Source: JBBKWQ01 sp037969115 (GTDB lineage Bacteria; Actinomycetota; Acidimicrobiia; Acidimicrobiales; Ilumatobacteraceae). Taken from it: a DNA stretch of 55,979 nt. The translations under genes were made by a program, and so were the position numbers. Each line of letters starts with the position of its first letter. Within the stretch, counting starts at the first letter, position 1. Below the pieces are notes generated by a model that saw only the letters and a list, made by a program, of their open reading frames with translations, ran no database searches and was not told the DNA's origin. The stretch spans positions 1-55,979 of the forward strand of contig JBBKWQ010000048.1 in NCBI GenBank assembly GCA_037969115.1. Direction: 5' to 3'. Positions 19,383-27,575 of this stretch are shown piece after piece.

Positions 19383-21971
19383 ATGACGCAGCGGCTGATC
19401 GATCTGTTACCGCAGCGCACCGACCGTGGGATCGACCCCGATGTGTTACTCGAAGCAATGGTCACATGGGCGCAACTGCGAGGCCTCGAACTCTATCCGC
19501 ACCAGGAAGAGGCGATCTTGGAGCTGCTCGCCGGTTCCAATGTGATCCTGGGGACGCCCACGGGTTCGGGCAAGTCGCTCGTGGCGCTCGCAGTGCATGC
19601 ACGTTCCGTCGCCGGCGGCCGCCGGTCGTGGTACACGGCCCCGGTCAAGGCGCTCGTGTCGGAGAAGTTCTTCGAACTCTGCCGCGAGCTCGGTCCGGAG
19701 AACGTCGGATTGCTCACCGGTGACTCGGCCGTGAACGCCGAGGCTCCGGTGATCTGTTGCACCACCGAGATCCTGGCACTCGCGGCGCTCCGCAACGGAC
19801 GCGAGACCGAAGCCGAGACCGTGGTACTCGACGAGTTCCACTTCTACGGCGATCCCGATCGCGGGTGGGCCTGGCAGGTGCCGCTGCTCGAACTTCCGCA
19901 CGCATCGTTCCTGTTGCTGTCGGCGACGTTGGGCGACGTTCGCTTCTTTCGAGACGACCTCACCCGGCGGACGGGCCGCGAGACCGTCGTCGTCGACGAT
20001 GCGACACGGCCGGTACCACTGCGGTTCGAGTACCGCACGACGATGCTCCATCACAGCATCGAAGAACTCCTCGACGGTGGTCAGTCGCCGCTGTACCTCG
20101 TGAACTTCTCACAACGCGACGCGCTCGCGATGGCCTCGGCGATGGCGAGTGTCGCCAAGCTCGATCCCGACGCCAAGAAGATCGTCGCCGACGAACTCGC
20201 CGTCGCGAAGCTGCCGGCCGGATTCGGCCGTGACCTCGCCAGGCTGCTCCGCAACGGCGTCGGTGTACATCATGCCGGCATGCTCCCGCGCTATCGGCGG
20301 CTCGTGGAGCGGCTCACGCAGCAGGGCGTCCTCAAGGTCATCTCGGGGACCGACACGCTCGGCGTGGGCGTCAACCTGCCCATCCGTACGGTTGTGTTCA
20401 CACGCTTGTACAAGTACGACGGTACGACGACCCGCCTCCTCGGCGCGCGAGAATTCCACCAGATCGCCGGTCGGGCCGGTCGGGCCGGGTTCGATGTCGA
20501 GGGCCTCGTGGTCGCCCAGGCTCCCGACCACATCGCAGAGAACGAGGCCGCCGAACTCAAGGCGGCGGGCGACGCCAAAAAGCAGCGGAAGCTCCGCAAG
20601 ACTCCCCCGCCCAAGGGTTACGTGTATTACGACGAGGACACGTTCCTGAAGCTTCAGGTGGCCACCCCGGAGCCGCTGCAGTCGTCGTTCACCATGACGC
20701 CCGGCATGTTGATGCAGTTGCTCGACCGTCCCGGGAGCGCCTGGGAGCACGGCCGCAAGCTGCTGCTCGACAACCACGAGCCACGTGATCGTCAACGCCG
20801 ACACGTTCGGCGCACGCTCAGCCTCTACAAGGCGTTGCGAACGTCGGGAGTGGTTCGCCAACGAGAACAGCCGGACGAGTGGGGTCGGTTCGTCGAGGTC
20901 GATCACGCACTCCAGGACGACTTCGCACTCGATCAGCTGCTCGCACCCTTTCTGCTCCACGCGATCCCACAACTCGATCGGGACGACCCCAGCTACGCGT
21001 TTGCAGTGCTGGCATTCGTCGAGGCGGTGGTCGACAACCCGATGCCGATCCTGATGGCCCAGCGCGACAAGGCCAAAGACGCTGCAATGGCGGCGATGAA
21101 GGCCGACCATGTGCAGTACGAGGAGCGCATCGAACGGCTCGAGAAGATCAACTACCCCCAACCGATGCGCGACGAGATCTACCACGTGTTCGACGAGTGG
21201 CGTGACGACCATCCGTGGATCGGCGATCGCAACATCGCGCCCAAAGGTGTGGTCCGCGACATGTGGGAACAAGCGATGGACTTCCCCACGTTCATCCGTC
21301 ACTACGGACTCAAGCGTTCGGAGGGATTGCTCCTGCGGTATCTGTCGGACGTGTTCAAGACGATCGGTCGATCGATTCCCCACGACGCCAAGACGGACGA
21401 ACTCGACGAGATCGCGTCATGGCTCGGCGCCGTGATTCGCGCGACCGACTCGTCACTGCTCGACGAATGGACCGCGATGTTCACTCCCGGCGCGCTGGCC
21501 GACGGTTCCACTCCCTTCGACTCCGTCGATGAGGCACCCGAGGTCGACGTCACCACTGATCGCCGCGGCTTCACGGCGCTCGTTCGCACCAGGGTGTTCC
21601 GTTGGGTGCAATACGCCGCGACCGGCCAATGGCAGGCGTGGGCGGAGGACCTGGCCGAGGCCGGCGACCGTGGATGGAACGAACGAACCCTGATCGAGGC
21701 GTTCCAGCCGTACGTCGACCAGTACCGTGCGGACAGCGCAACGGGTGGCGATGCGGGGGGATCATCGCGAGTCCCGGCCGCCATCGACGCCGACGCCCGC
21801 AATGCCGACCGCTTCACGGTCCACCCGACGGCCGAATCGTGGTCGATCGAACAGACCCTGGTCGACCCCGAGGGCGACGGCGAGTGGTCGTTGGAAATCA
21901 CTGTCGATCTCCGCGCGAGCGCAGCGCTCGGCGACGTCGCGGCGACGTTCCACGGGCTGCGACATCGTTAG
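19383..21971 (+). CDS. DEAD/DEAH-box helicase with DUF3516 C-terminal region
   Basis: This is an 862-residue SF2 helicase of the Ski2-like group. Visible motifs are the Q-like LYPHQEEAI, Walker A GTPTGSGKS, DEFH (motif II), SATLGD (motif III), GVHHAGMLP, SGTDTLGVGVNLPIRTVVF and QIAGRAGR (motif VI). The C-terminal half (about 400-862) fits DUF3516, found on actinobacterial helicases of unknown substrate. An in-frame ATG at 19356 would add nine residues; neither start has a clear Shine-Dalgarno. The frame is open further upstream over ruvC, but that part is antisense shadow. Confidence 0.88.
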   Translation: MTQRLIDLLPQRTDRGIDPDVLLEAMVTWAQLRGLELYPHQEEAILELLAGSNVILGTPTGSGKSLVALAVHARSVAGGRRSWYTAPVKALVSEKFFELCRELGPENVGLLTGDSAVNAEAPVICCTTEILALAALRNGRETEAETVVLDEFHFYGDPDRGWAWQVPLLELPHASFLLLSATLGDVRFFRDDLTRRTGRETVVVDDATRPVPLRFEYRTTMLHHSIEELLDGGQSPLYLVNFSQRDALAMASAMASVAKLDPDAKKIVADELAVAKLPAGFGRDLARLLRNGVGVHHAGMLPRYRRLVERLTQQGVLKVISGTDTLGVGVNLPIRTVVFTRLYKYDGTTTRLLGAREFHQIAGRAGRAGFDVEGLVVAQAPDHIAENEAAELKAAGDAKKQRKLRKTPPPKGYVYYDEDTFLKLQVATPEPLQSSFTMTPGMLMQLLDRPGSAWEHGRKLLLDNHEPRDRQRRHVRRTLSLYKALRTSGVVRQREQPDEWGRFVEVDHALQDDFALDQLLAPFLLHAIPQLDRDDPSYAFAVLAFVEAVVDNPMPILMAQRDKAKDAAMAAMKADHVQYEERIERLEKINYPQPMRDEIYHVFDEWRDDHPWIGDRNIAPKGVVRDMWEQAMDFPTFIRHYGLKRSEGLLLRYLSDVFKTIGRSIPHDAKTDELDEIASWLGAVIRATDSSLLDEWTAMFTPGALADGSTPFDSVDEAPEVDVTTDRRGFTALVRTRVFRWVQYAATGQWQAWAEDLAEAGDRGWNERTLIEAFQPYVDQYRADSATGGDAGGSSRVPAAIDADARNADRFTVHPTAESWSIEQTLVDPEGDGEWSLEITVDLRASAALGDVAATFHGLRHR

Positions 21972-21980
21972 CCGATCGAG

Positions 21981-21995
21981 ACCCGCGCGTCGGGT
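21981..21995 (+). terminator. Weak hairpin after the helicase gene
   Basis: ACCCG-CGCGT-CGGGT forms a 5-bp stem ten bases after the helicase stop, without a T-run. It may help end helicase transcription. Confidence 0.25.
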
Positions 21996-22044
21996 AACTG
22001 GCATCGTCCCTGGTCAGCGGATGAAAAGAAATTTCGGATATTCG

Positions 22045-22072
22045 CTCAAGTTCCATCGCGAACGTGCCGATA
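22045..22072 (+). promoter_or_regulatory. Flagellar-type (sigma-28/WhiG-like) promoter, orphan
   Basis: CTCAAG at 22045-22050 and GCCGATA at 22066-22072 match the sigma-28 family consensus (TAAA, N15, GCCGATAA; CTCAAG/CCGATA in motile actinobacteria) with near-ideal spacing. It points to the plus strand and would start RNA near 22080, running antisense into the peroxiredoxin gene; no plus-strand gene follows. The A/T-rich run just upstream (22021-22042) is unusual for this G+C-rich window. Confidence 0.5.
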
Positions 22073-22115
22073 CACGGTCGTCGACGGCTTCGGGGCGAGT
22101 CGGAGGCGCGCCCGA

Positions 22116-22568
22116 TCAGGCCAGCTTGTTGAGTTCGTCGATCAGTTCTTCGACGGGCCGATAGGTGAGTCCGGCGATCGCCCGGTGGGCGTAACGGACA
22201 ACACCATCGCGATCGACGATGAACACGCTGCGACGCGGGAATCCGAGCGGGCCGAGCGTGCCGTACGCGCCGGCGACGGCCTTGTCGGTGTCGGCCAGCA
22301 ACGGGAAGTCAAATCCATGTTTGCCTGAGAACGCCTCATGGCTGTCGACATCTTGCGCCGAGACCCCGATGATCTGTGCGTCGAGTTCCTCGAATCGCCC
22401 GAGCCCCTCGTTGTACGAATTGAGCTGCTTGGTGCAGACGGGTGTCTCGTCGCCCGGATAGAAGACGATCACCACGGCTCGGCCGGCGAAGTCCGACAAG
22501 GAGTATTCCCGGCCGCCGGTGCCGGCCAATGTGAACTCGGGCGCACGATCCCCGACCCCAAGACTCAT
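22116..22568 (-). CDS. Single-cysteine peroxiredoxin (AhpC/TSA, BCP-like)
   Basis: This is a 150-residue thioredoxin-fold peroxidase. The peroxidatic site is FYPGDETPVCTKQL (PxxxTxxC), and the RSVFIVDRDGVVRY strand is typical of the BCP/PrxQ branch. The protein contains only this one Cys, so the resolving thiol must come from elsewhere, perhaps mycothiol given mshC in the same window (inference). The ATG at 22568 overlaps the yebC stop by 4 nt, so it is the last gene of the pdxS-pdxT-yebC run. Confidence 0.88.
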   Translation of the reverse strand: MSLGVGDRAPEFTLAGTGGREYSLSDFAGRAVVIVFYPGDETPVCTKQLNSYNEGLGRFEELDAQIIGVSAQDVDSHEAFSGKHGFDFPLLADTDKAVAGAYGTLGPLGFPRRSVFIVDRDGVVRYAHRAIAGLTYRPVEELIDELNKLA

Positions 22569-23317
22569 TCGGCCGCTGCTTCCATCACGTCGTCGGCGAT
22601 GTCGAAGTTGGAGTACACGTCTTGCACGTCGTCATTGTCCTCCATGGCTTCCATGATGCGCAGCACCTTCTTGGCGTCCTCCACCGTGGTGATCGGCACG
22701 AGGTTGTCGGACACCATCGGTGAATCGGCCGACACGATCTCGAAACCGGCCACCTCCAATGCCGACTTTACCTCGAACGTCTTGCTCGGCTCACACGTGA
22801 CACGCCAGGTTCCGCCACCGTCGTCGACCACGTCTTCGGCACCGGTCTCGAGCCCGGCCATCAACAACTCGTCCTCGTCGACGTCCCCCGACACGAGCAC
22901 CATCCCCTGACGATGGAACTGCCAGGCAACGGCTCCCGGCTCGGCCATCGATCCGCCCATCTTCGTGAACGTGCTACGAATGTCGGCACCGGTGCGATTG
23001 CGATTGTCGGTCAACACGTCGATGAGCAACGCCACGCCGCCGGGCGCGTACCCCTCGTAGGTGATCGCCTCGTAGACCTTGCCGTCGTTGTCGCCGATGC
23101 CCCGTTTGATGGCTCGGTCGATCGCGTCGTTGGTCATCTGGCCCGACTTGGCCTTCTGCACCGCAGTTCGCAGCGTCGGGTTCATGTCGGGGTCGCCGCC
23201 GCCCTCGCGTGCCGACACCTCGATCTGCCGCGCCAGCTTCGCGAACAACTTGCCACGGGCCTTGTCGGCGGCGCCCTTCTTGTGCTTGATGGTTGCCCAT
23301 TTGGAGTGTCCGGACAT
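22565..23317 (-). CDS. YebC/PmpR family regulatory or translation factor
   Basis: This is a 250-residue protein with the invariant start SGHSKWATIKHKKGAADKARGKLF, then GGDPDMNPTLR and AITYEGYAPGGVALLID. The family includes DNA-binding regulators and YebC2-type factors that help ribosomes through proline-rich stretches; which role applies here is not decided by sequence. It overlaps pdxT by one base (TGATG). The pdxT-yebC-ruvC neighbourhood is common in actinobacteria. Confidence 0.93.
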   Translation of the reverse strand: MSGHSKWATIKHKKGAADKARGKLFAKLARQIEVSAREGGGDPDMNPTLRTAVQKAKSGQMTNDAIDRAIKRGIGDNDGKVYEAITYEGYAPGGVALLIDVLTDNRNRTGADIRSTFTKMGGSMAEPGAVAWQFHRQGMVLVSGDVDEDELLMAGLETGAEDVVDDGGGTWRVTCEPSKTFEVKSALEVAGFEIVSADSPMVSDNLVPITTVEDAKKVLRIMEAMEDNDDVQDVYSNFDIADDVMEAAAE

Positions 23318-23946
23318 CAGGGAATCTCACTCTCGTGTGTGGTCGGTACGCCGGTGCGTGCACGCAGTGTGGTCAGGAACTGTGCGTGCAGCCGGTGATC
23401 GTCGGCAAGTTCTGGGTGGAATGACGCAACCGTAATCGGTCCGCTCCGCAGCAGAACCGGGTCGCCCTCGTGTTCGATGAGCACCTCGACCGTGTTGCCG
23501 ACTCGTTCGACCTTCGGTGCCCGGATGAAAACTCCGTGCAGCGGTGGCTCGTCCGCCCCGATCGACGACATGTCGAGTTCGGTCTCGAAGCTGTCGATCT
23601 GACGGCCATACCCGTTTCGGCGCACGGTGATGTCGATCGCGCCGAGACAACGCTGATCGGGTCGACCGTCGATCACCTCCGAGGCCAACAGGATCATGCC
23701 CGCGCACGTGCCGAACACCGCGAGTCCTTCGTCGATCCGCTCCGCGATGGCGTCGTCGAGCCCGCTGCGTCGCAACAGGTTCGACATCGTGGTGCTCTCA
23801 CCCCCCGGTATCACCAGTGCATCGAGACCGGCGAGATCGTCGGCCGACCGGATCTGGCGGGTCGATACTCCGAGTTCAGCGAAGCGCTGCTGGTGCGCAG
23901 CGAACGCACCCTGCAGGGCGAGCACGCCGACATCGGGCACCGGCAC
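23317..23946 (-). CDS. pdxT: Pyridoxal 5'-phosphate synthase glutaminase subunit
   Basis: This 209-residue class I glutaminase feeds ammonia to PdxS for vitamin B6 synthesis. Motifs are GVLALQGAFAAHQQ, PGGESTTM, the nucleophile loop FGTCAGMILLA, and the catalytic HPEL near the C-terminus. The GTG at 23946 follows an AGGAG sequence by about 7 nt, one of the few clear Shine-Dalgarno sites here, fitting an internal operon gene 30 bp after pdxS. Confidence 0.94.
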   Translation of the reverse strand: MPVPDVGVLALQGAFAAHQQRFAELGVSTRQIRSADDLAGLDALVIPGGESTTMSNLLRRSGLDDAIAERIDEGLAVFGTCAGMILLASEVIDGRPDQRCLGAIDITVRRNGYGRQIDSFETELDMSSIGADEPPLHGVFIRAPKVERVGNTVEVLIEHEGDPVLLRSGPITVASFHPELADDHRLHAQFLTTLRARTGVPTTHESEIP

Positions 23947-23976
23947 CTGGGGGCTCCTGACAGCCCGAACCGCTTT

Positions 23977-24864
23977 TCACCATCCACGCTCCGCGTACCG
24001 CTGATTGATCTCGTCCATGCCGATCCCGGTCATCGGCGCACCGAGGCCACGACTCACCTTGGCCAGCATCTTCGCGTCACGGAAGTGTGTCGTGGCCTCG
24101 ACGATCGCACTCGCCCGTGGCGCAGGGTTGTCGCTCTTGAAGATGCCGGAGCCGACGAACACGGCCTGTGCACCGAGTTGCATGGCCATCGCTGCGTCGG
24201 CCGGTGTGGCCAGGCCACCGGCACAGAACAACGGAACCGGCAGCTCGCCCGTTTCCGCGATCTCTTGCACGAGCGGCAGCGGAGCCTGCAATCGCTTTGC
24301 CCAGTCGAACAGTTCGGCCGAATCGGCCTGCCCGATCTTGCGGATGTCGCCGATGATCGAGCGGAGGTGACGCGTGGCCTCGACGATGTTGCCGGTGCCG
24401 GCCTCGCCCTTCGAGCGGATCATCGCGGCGCCCTCGCTGATGCGCCGCAGGGCTTCACCGAGATTCGTCGCGCCGCACACGAACGGCACTTCGAACGCGA
24501 ACTTGTCGATGTGATGCGTCTCGTCGGCGGGGGTCAGTACCTCTGACTCGTCGACGAAATCGACGCCGAGTGCCTCGAGGATCTGAGCCTCGACGAAGTG
24601 GCCGATTCGCGCCTTGGCCATGACGGGGATCGAGACGGCGGCCTGGATGGCGTCGATCATCTCGGGGTCGCTCATCCGTGCGACGCCGCCGTCGCGGCGA
24701 ATGTCGGCGGGCACACGCTCGAGAGCCATCACCGCACAAGCTCCGGCGTCTTCCGCGATCTTGGCCTGATCGGGCGTGACGACGTCCATGATGACCCCAC
24801 CCTTGAGCATTTCGGCGAGGCCCCGCTTGACCGGGAACGTTCCGGTCGATGTCTTCTCGGTCAT
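23977..24864 (-). CDS. pdxS: Pyridoxal 5'-phosphate synthase subunit PdxS
   Basis: This 295-residue TIM-barrel synthase forms PLP from ribose 5-phosphate, glyceraldehyde 3-phosphate and ammonia. It shows KRGLAEMLKGGVIMDVVTPDQAKIAEDAGA, VMALERVPADIR, the catalytic Lys in VMAKARIGHFVEAQIL, and GEAGTGNIVEA. The ATG at 24864 is favoured over a TTG at 24885 because a TACGAT box ends 6 nt before it and the family starts about there. It begins the pdxS-pdxT-yebC-peroxiredoxin operon. Confidence 0.95.
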   Translation of the reverse strand: MTEKTSTGTFPVKRGLAEMLKGGVIMDVVTPDQAKIAEDAGACAVMALERVPADIRRDGGVARMSDPEMIDAIQAAVSIPVMAKARIGHFVEAQILEALGVDFVDESEVLTPADETHHIDKFAFEVPFVCGATNLGEALRRISEGAAMIRSKGEAGTGNIVEATRHLRSIIGDIRKIGQADSAELFDWAKRLQAPLPLVQEIAETGELPVPLFCAGGLATPADAAMAMQLGAQAVFVGSGIFKSDNPAPRASAIVEATTHFRDAKMLAKVSRGLGAPMTGIGMDEINQRYAERGW

Positions 24865-24870
24865 CCTGCC

Positions 24871-24876
24871 ATCGTA
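24871..24876 (-). promoter_or_regulatory. -10 box for pdxST operon (leaderless)
   Basis: TACGAT on the minus strand ends 6 nt before the pdxS ATG at 24864. Confidence 0.45.
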
Positions 24877-24894
24877 CCGACACAACCACGGCTC

Positions 24895-24919
24895 AGACCG
24901 GTGTCGGCAACACCGGTCT
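24895..24919 (-). terminator. Perfect hairpin ending the lemA-htpX-lipoprotein operon
   Basis: AGACCGGTGT and ACACCGGTCT form a perfect 10-bp stem around a 5-nt loop, 20 bp after the lipoprotein stop and before the pdxS promoter. The bases after it on the minus strand are only mildly T-rich. Confidence 0.6.
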
Positions 24920-24939
24920 CGTCGGGGCGTGTGAGCCGG

Positions 24940-26037
24940 TCACCCGTCCCAGGTGACGAAATTCTCTGCGTTCTTCGCCAGCTCCACCCAGGTCCGCCCG
25001 GGTTCGAGACCGAGCATCTCACTGCCGTCGCCGCCCTCCTCGATGAAACCCCACCCGTCGAGACGGTCGAGCCGGATCCATTGGCCGACTTGCACGAGGC
25101 CGTCGGAGAAGATGTACACGGGACCGGCACCGACGGTTTCTGCGTCGGGGCTCCTGCGGTCGGCGACACTCGGCCGATAGTTCACGCCCATGACCACGAC
25201 GTTGCTCGCGGTGACCTGTCCGGAGAGCTCGGTCTCGTGCGCGCGCCCGTTCTGGAGACGTTGATACAGACCCGACGACTCGTCCCACTCCCAGGTGACG
25301 GTGACGCCTTCCATCGGCACCTCGATGGTCGTGGCCGGATCGCCCTCGAACTCCTCGTCGGGACGGAGGTACGGGAAGACCTCGATGGGCAGTTCGAACT
25401 CGTCCGGGGTGTTCTCCCACATCGCTTCGGTACCGCTGGCGTAAAGATTGTGCGGCGCGCCGCCCCGGCCCGAACGCCGATACATGCCGGGGGTGCCGTC
25501 GGACAGGCTGATCAGGTCGGAGTCGCGCACCATGCGGTTCACGGTCGGGTTGCCACCGCTCCAGACGAACAAGGGCGATTGGAAGGCGCCGAGCAGCTGG
25601 ACATCTTGGGACCGGCCGGAACGAATCGGTCCGAGGGGTTCACTGTCCTGCTCGTGGAAGATCGCAGCGAAGCGGGTGATACCGCCGTTGTTCTCCTCGA
25701 ACACGATGTCAGCCTCGTTCAGACCCGCCTGCGGACGTGCCTCGGGATTGTTGGGGATCTTCACGACCATGGCGGGACGATTCGGGATCTCGTCCTCGCT
25801 GGCGATGGGACGACCCGTCAGCGGCATCCGAAGAACGGGTTCGATGTCGGCCGTCGTCGTCGTTGCCTCGGCCGTGGTGACCGGTGCTGCGGTCGTGTCG
25901 GACACCGTGGATTCGGTGGTCGTGGTCGATGCAACCGCCGACGTCGTCGCGGCTTCGTCGTCGCCGCCTCCGCAGGCGGCGAGGATGACACCTGCGGCAA
26001 CGGCGAGTGCGAGTGGGGTGCGGATTGTCGTGTTCAC
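24940..26037 (-). CDS. DUF3048 lipoprotein
   Basis: This is a 365-residue lipoprotein. The signal peptide ends in the lipobox LAAC with Cys22, followed by a Thr/Ala/Ser-rich linker (about 25-70). The DUF3048 (YerB-like) domain begins at PLTGRPI and includes RPAMVVKIPNN, RPQAGLNEADIVFEE, GPIRSGRSQDV and WSGG. The family has no firm function. The GTG at 26037 overlaps the htpX-like stop by 4 nt, so it is the third gene of the lemA-htpX operon. Confidence 0.88.
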   Translation of the reverse strand: MNTTIRTPLALAVAAGVILAACGGGDDEAATTSAVASTTTTESTVSDTTAAPVTTAEATTTTADIEPVLRMPLTGRPIASEDEIPNRPAMVVKIPNNPEARPQAGLNEADIVFEENNGGITRFAAIFHEQDSEPLGPIRSGRSQDVQLLGAFQSPLFVWSGGNPTVNRMVRDSDLISLSDGTPGMYRRSGRGGAPHNLYASGTEAMWENTPDEFELPIEVFPYLRPDEEFEGDPATTIEVPMEGVTVTWEWDESSGLYQRLQNGRAHETELSGQVTASNVVVMGVNYRPSVADRRSPDAETVGAGPVYIFSDGLVQVGQWIRLDRLDGWGFIEEGGDGSEMLGLEPGRTWVELAKNAENFVTWDG

Positions 26038-26939
26038 AGTTCTCTCAATAGTGCGATGCGCTCGTCGAGCGGGGGATGCGTATCGAACAGTTTGTGAATG
26101 CCGCCGAGTCGACCATGATCGCCGACCCCACTCATGGGTTGTTCGATCCACAAGTGTGCCGTAGCCGTGGATGCAGAATGCGTCACCGTCGTGTCGGCCT
26201 GCAATTTCTCGAGCGCTGCGATGAGCCCCGGCGGGTAGCGGGTGAGCTGGCAAGCGCTCAGATCGGCGAGCGTTTCCCGGCGACGCGAGATCGACGCCTG
26301 CATCACTTTGGCGATGATCGGAGCCAGGATCAAGAGTGCGAATCCGACGATGGCCAAAGGGTTTGCGCCATTGTCGTGATCGCCACGTCGGCTCTCCCTA
26401 CCGCCGTTCCACCACATCATGCGGATCGCTATGTCGGTGATGAGAGCGATCGATCCGACCAACGTGACGGCCAACGTCGACACCAGAATGTCGTAGTTGC
26501 GGATGTGACCGAGTTCATGCGCGACCACCCCTTCCAACTCGACCCGATTCATCTTCGCGAGCAGACCTGTCGTCACGGCGATGGCTGCGTGATTCGGGTT
26601 GCGGCCGGTCGCGAACGCGTTGGGTGCGGGGTCGTCGATCACGTAGACGCCGGGTTTGGGCAGTCCACCGGCGATGCAGAGTCCCTCGACCAGGTTGTGG
26701 AGCCGCTGGAACTCATGCGGGTCGGCCGGCTTGGCTCGGCTGACTCTCAACGCGATCGCGTCAGCCTTCCAGTACGACGCGAACGCCATTGCGCCGGAGA
26801 ACACGAGCGCGACGATCGTGAAGACGGGACCGTTCCCGATCACGACACCGACGGCAGCGCCGACGAGCACGAAGATGCCGACGAACCCGAGAATGAGCAG
26901 GACGCTACGACGTTTGTTTGACTGGATCTGTTCGAACAT
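26034..26939 (-). CDS. htpX: HtpX-like M48 membrane zinc metalloprotease
   Basis: This is a 301-residue integral membrane protease. Two N-terminal helices (about 12-55) precede the zinc motif HELGH near residue 145; the third ligand Glu is in SRRRETLAD. Two more helices lie between. The motif NAFATGRNP before the active site is the HtpX hallmark. It probably removes damaged membrane proteins. The pairing with LemA upstream is common in bacteria. Confidence 0.92.
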   Translation of the reverse strand: MFEQIQSNKRRSVLLILGFVGIFVLVGAAVGVVIGNGPVFTIVALVFSGAMAFASYWKADAIALRVSRAKPADPHEFQRLHNLVEGLCIAGGLPKPGVYVIDDPAPNAFATGRNPNHAAIAVTTGLLAKMNRVELEGVVAHELGHIRNYDILVSTLAVTLVGSIALITDIAIRMMWWNGGRESRRGDHDNGANPLAIVGFALLILAPIIAKVMQASISRRRETLADLSACQLTRYPPGLIAALEKLQADTTVTHSASTATAHLWIEQPMSGVGDHGRLGGIHKLFDTHPPLDERIALLREL

Positions 26940-26957
26940 CGGGGTTCGATCGGTGAA

Positions 26958-27512
26958 TCAGAACTCGACAGTCGGCGCGGTGCGCGCCGCCTCGTCCGCC
27001 TCGAAGTACTCGCGACGCTCGAACTTCAGCAGCTTCGCGTAGAACACGGTCGGGAACTGCTGCAACTTGTTGTTGTAGCCGAGCACCGAGTCGTTGTAGA
27101 ACTGCCTCGAATACGCGACGCGGTCTTCACTCGACGTGAGTTCTTCCTGCAGTTGCTTGAAGTTCTCGTTTGCTTTCAAATCGGGGTAGGCCTCGCTCAG
27201 TGCGAACACCTGGCGGAGCGCACCGGTCAGCAGGTTCTCGGTTTCTGCCTGCGCATGAGGGGTATCGGGCGCTGCGATCGCTGCGTTTCTCGCCCGAATC
27301 ACGGCATCGAGCGTTTCCTTCTCGTGCGCGGCATACCCCTTGACCGTCTCGACCAGGTTCGGGATGAGATCAAGCCGGCGCTTGAGCTGCACATCGATCT
27401 GCGACCACGCGTTCTCGATCTGGTTGCGACGCCGGATCAGTCCGTTGTACGCCGCAATGAGATAGATCACGAGCGCCGCGATGACGATCAGCACGATGAT
27501 GAGAAACCACAT
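26958..27512 (-). CDS. LemA family protein
   Basis: This is a 184-residue protein with one N-terminal helix (MWFLIIVLIVIAALVIYLIAAYNGL) and the helical LemA domain: RRRNQIENAWSQIDVQLKRR, DLIPNLVETVKGYAAHE, PDLKANENFKQLQEELT, YNDSVLGYNN and FPTVFYAKLL. The ATG at 27512 comes 8 nt after a TAGACT box, and the longer frame upstream lacks family similarity. It heads the lemA-htpX-lipoprotein operon. Confidence 0.92.
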   Translation of the reverse strand: MWFLIIVLIVIAALVIYLIAAYNGLIRRRNQIENAWSQIDVQLKRRLDLIPNLVETVKGYAAHEKETLDAVIRARNAAIAAPDTPHAQAETENLLTGALRQVFALSEAYPDLKANENFKQLQEELTSSEDRVAYSRQFYNDSVLGYNNKLQQFPTVFYAKLLKFERREYFEADEAARTAPTVEF

Positions 27513-27520
27513 GAGACCCG

Positions 27521-27526
27521 AGTCTA
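27521..27526 (-). promoter_or_regulatory. -10 box for lemA operon (leaderless)
   Basis: TAGACT on the minus strand ends 8 nt before the lemA ATG at 27512. Confidence 0.45.
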
Positions 27527-27575
27527 CGCGGTCCGGCCGATTCCCATCCGGGCTCTCGGCTCGGGTAGGGCGCAA

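Noticed and set aside
22021..22164. Small plus-strand frame starting MKRNFGYS
   Set aside because: No ribosome site, it contains the sigma-28-like promoter and runs antisense into the peroxiredoxin gene.
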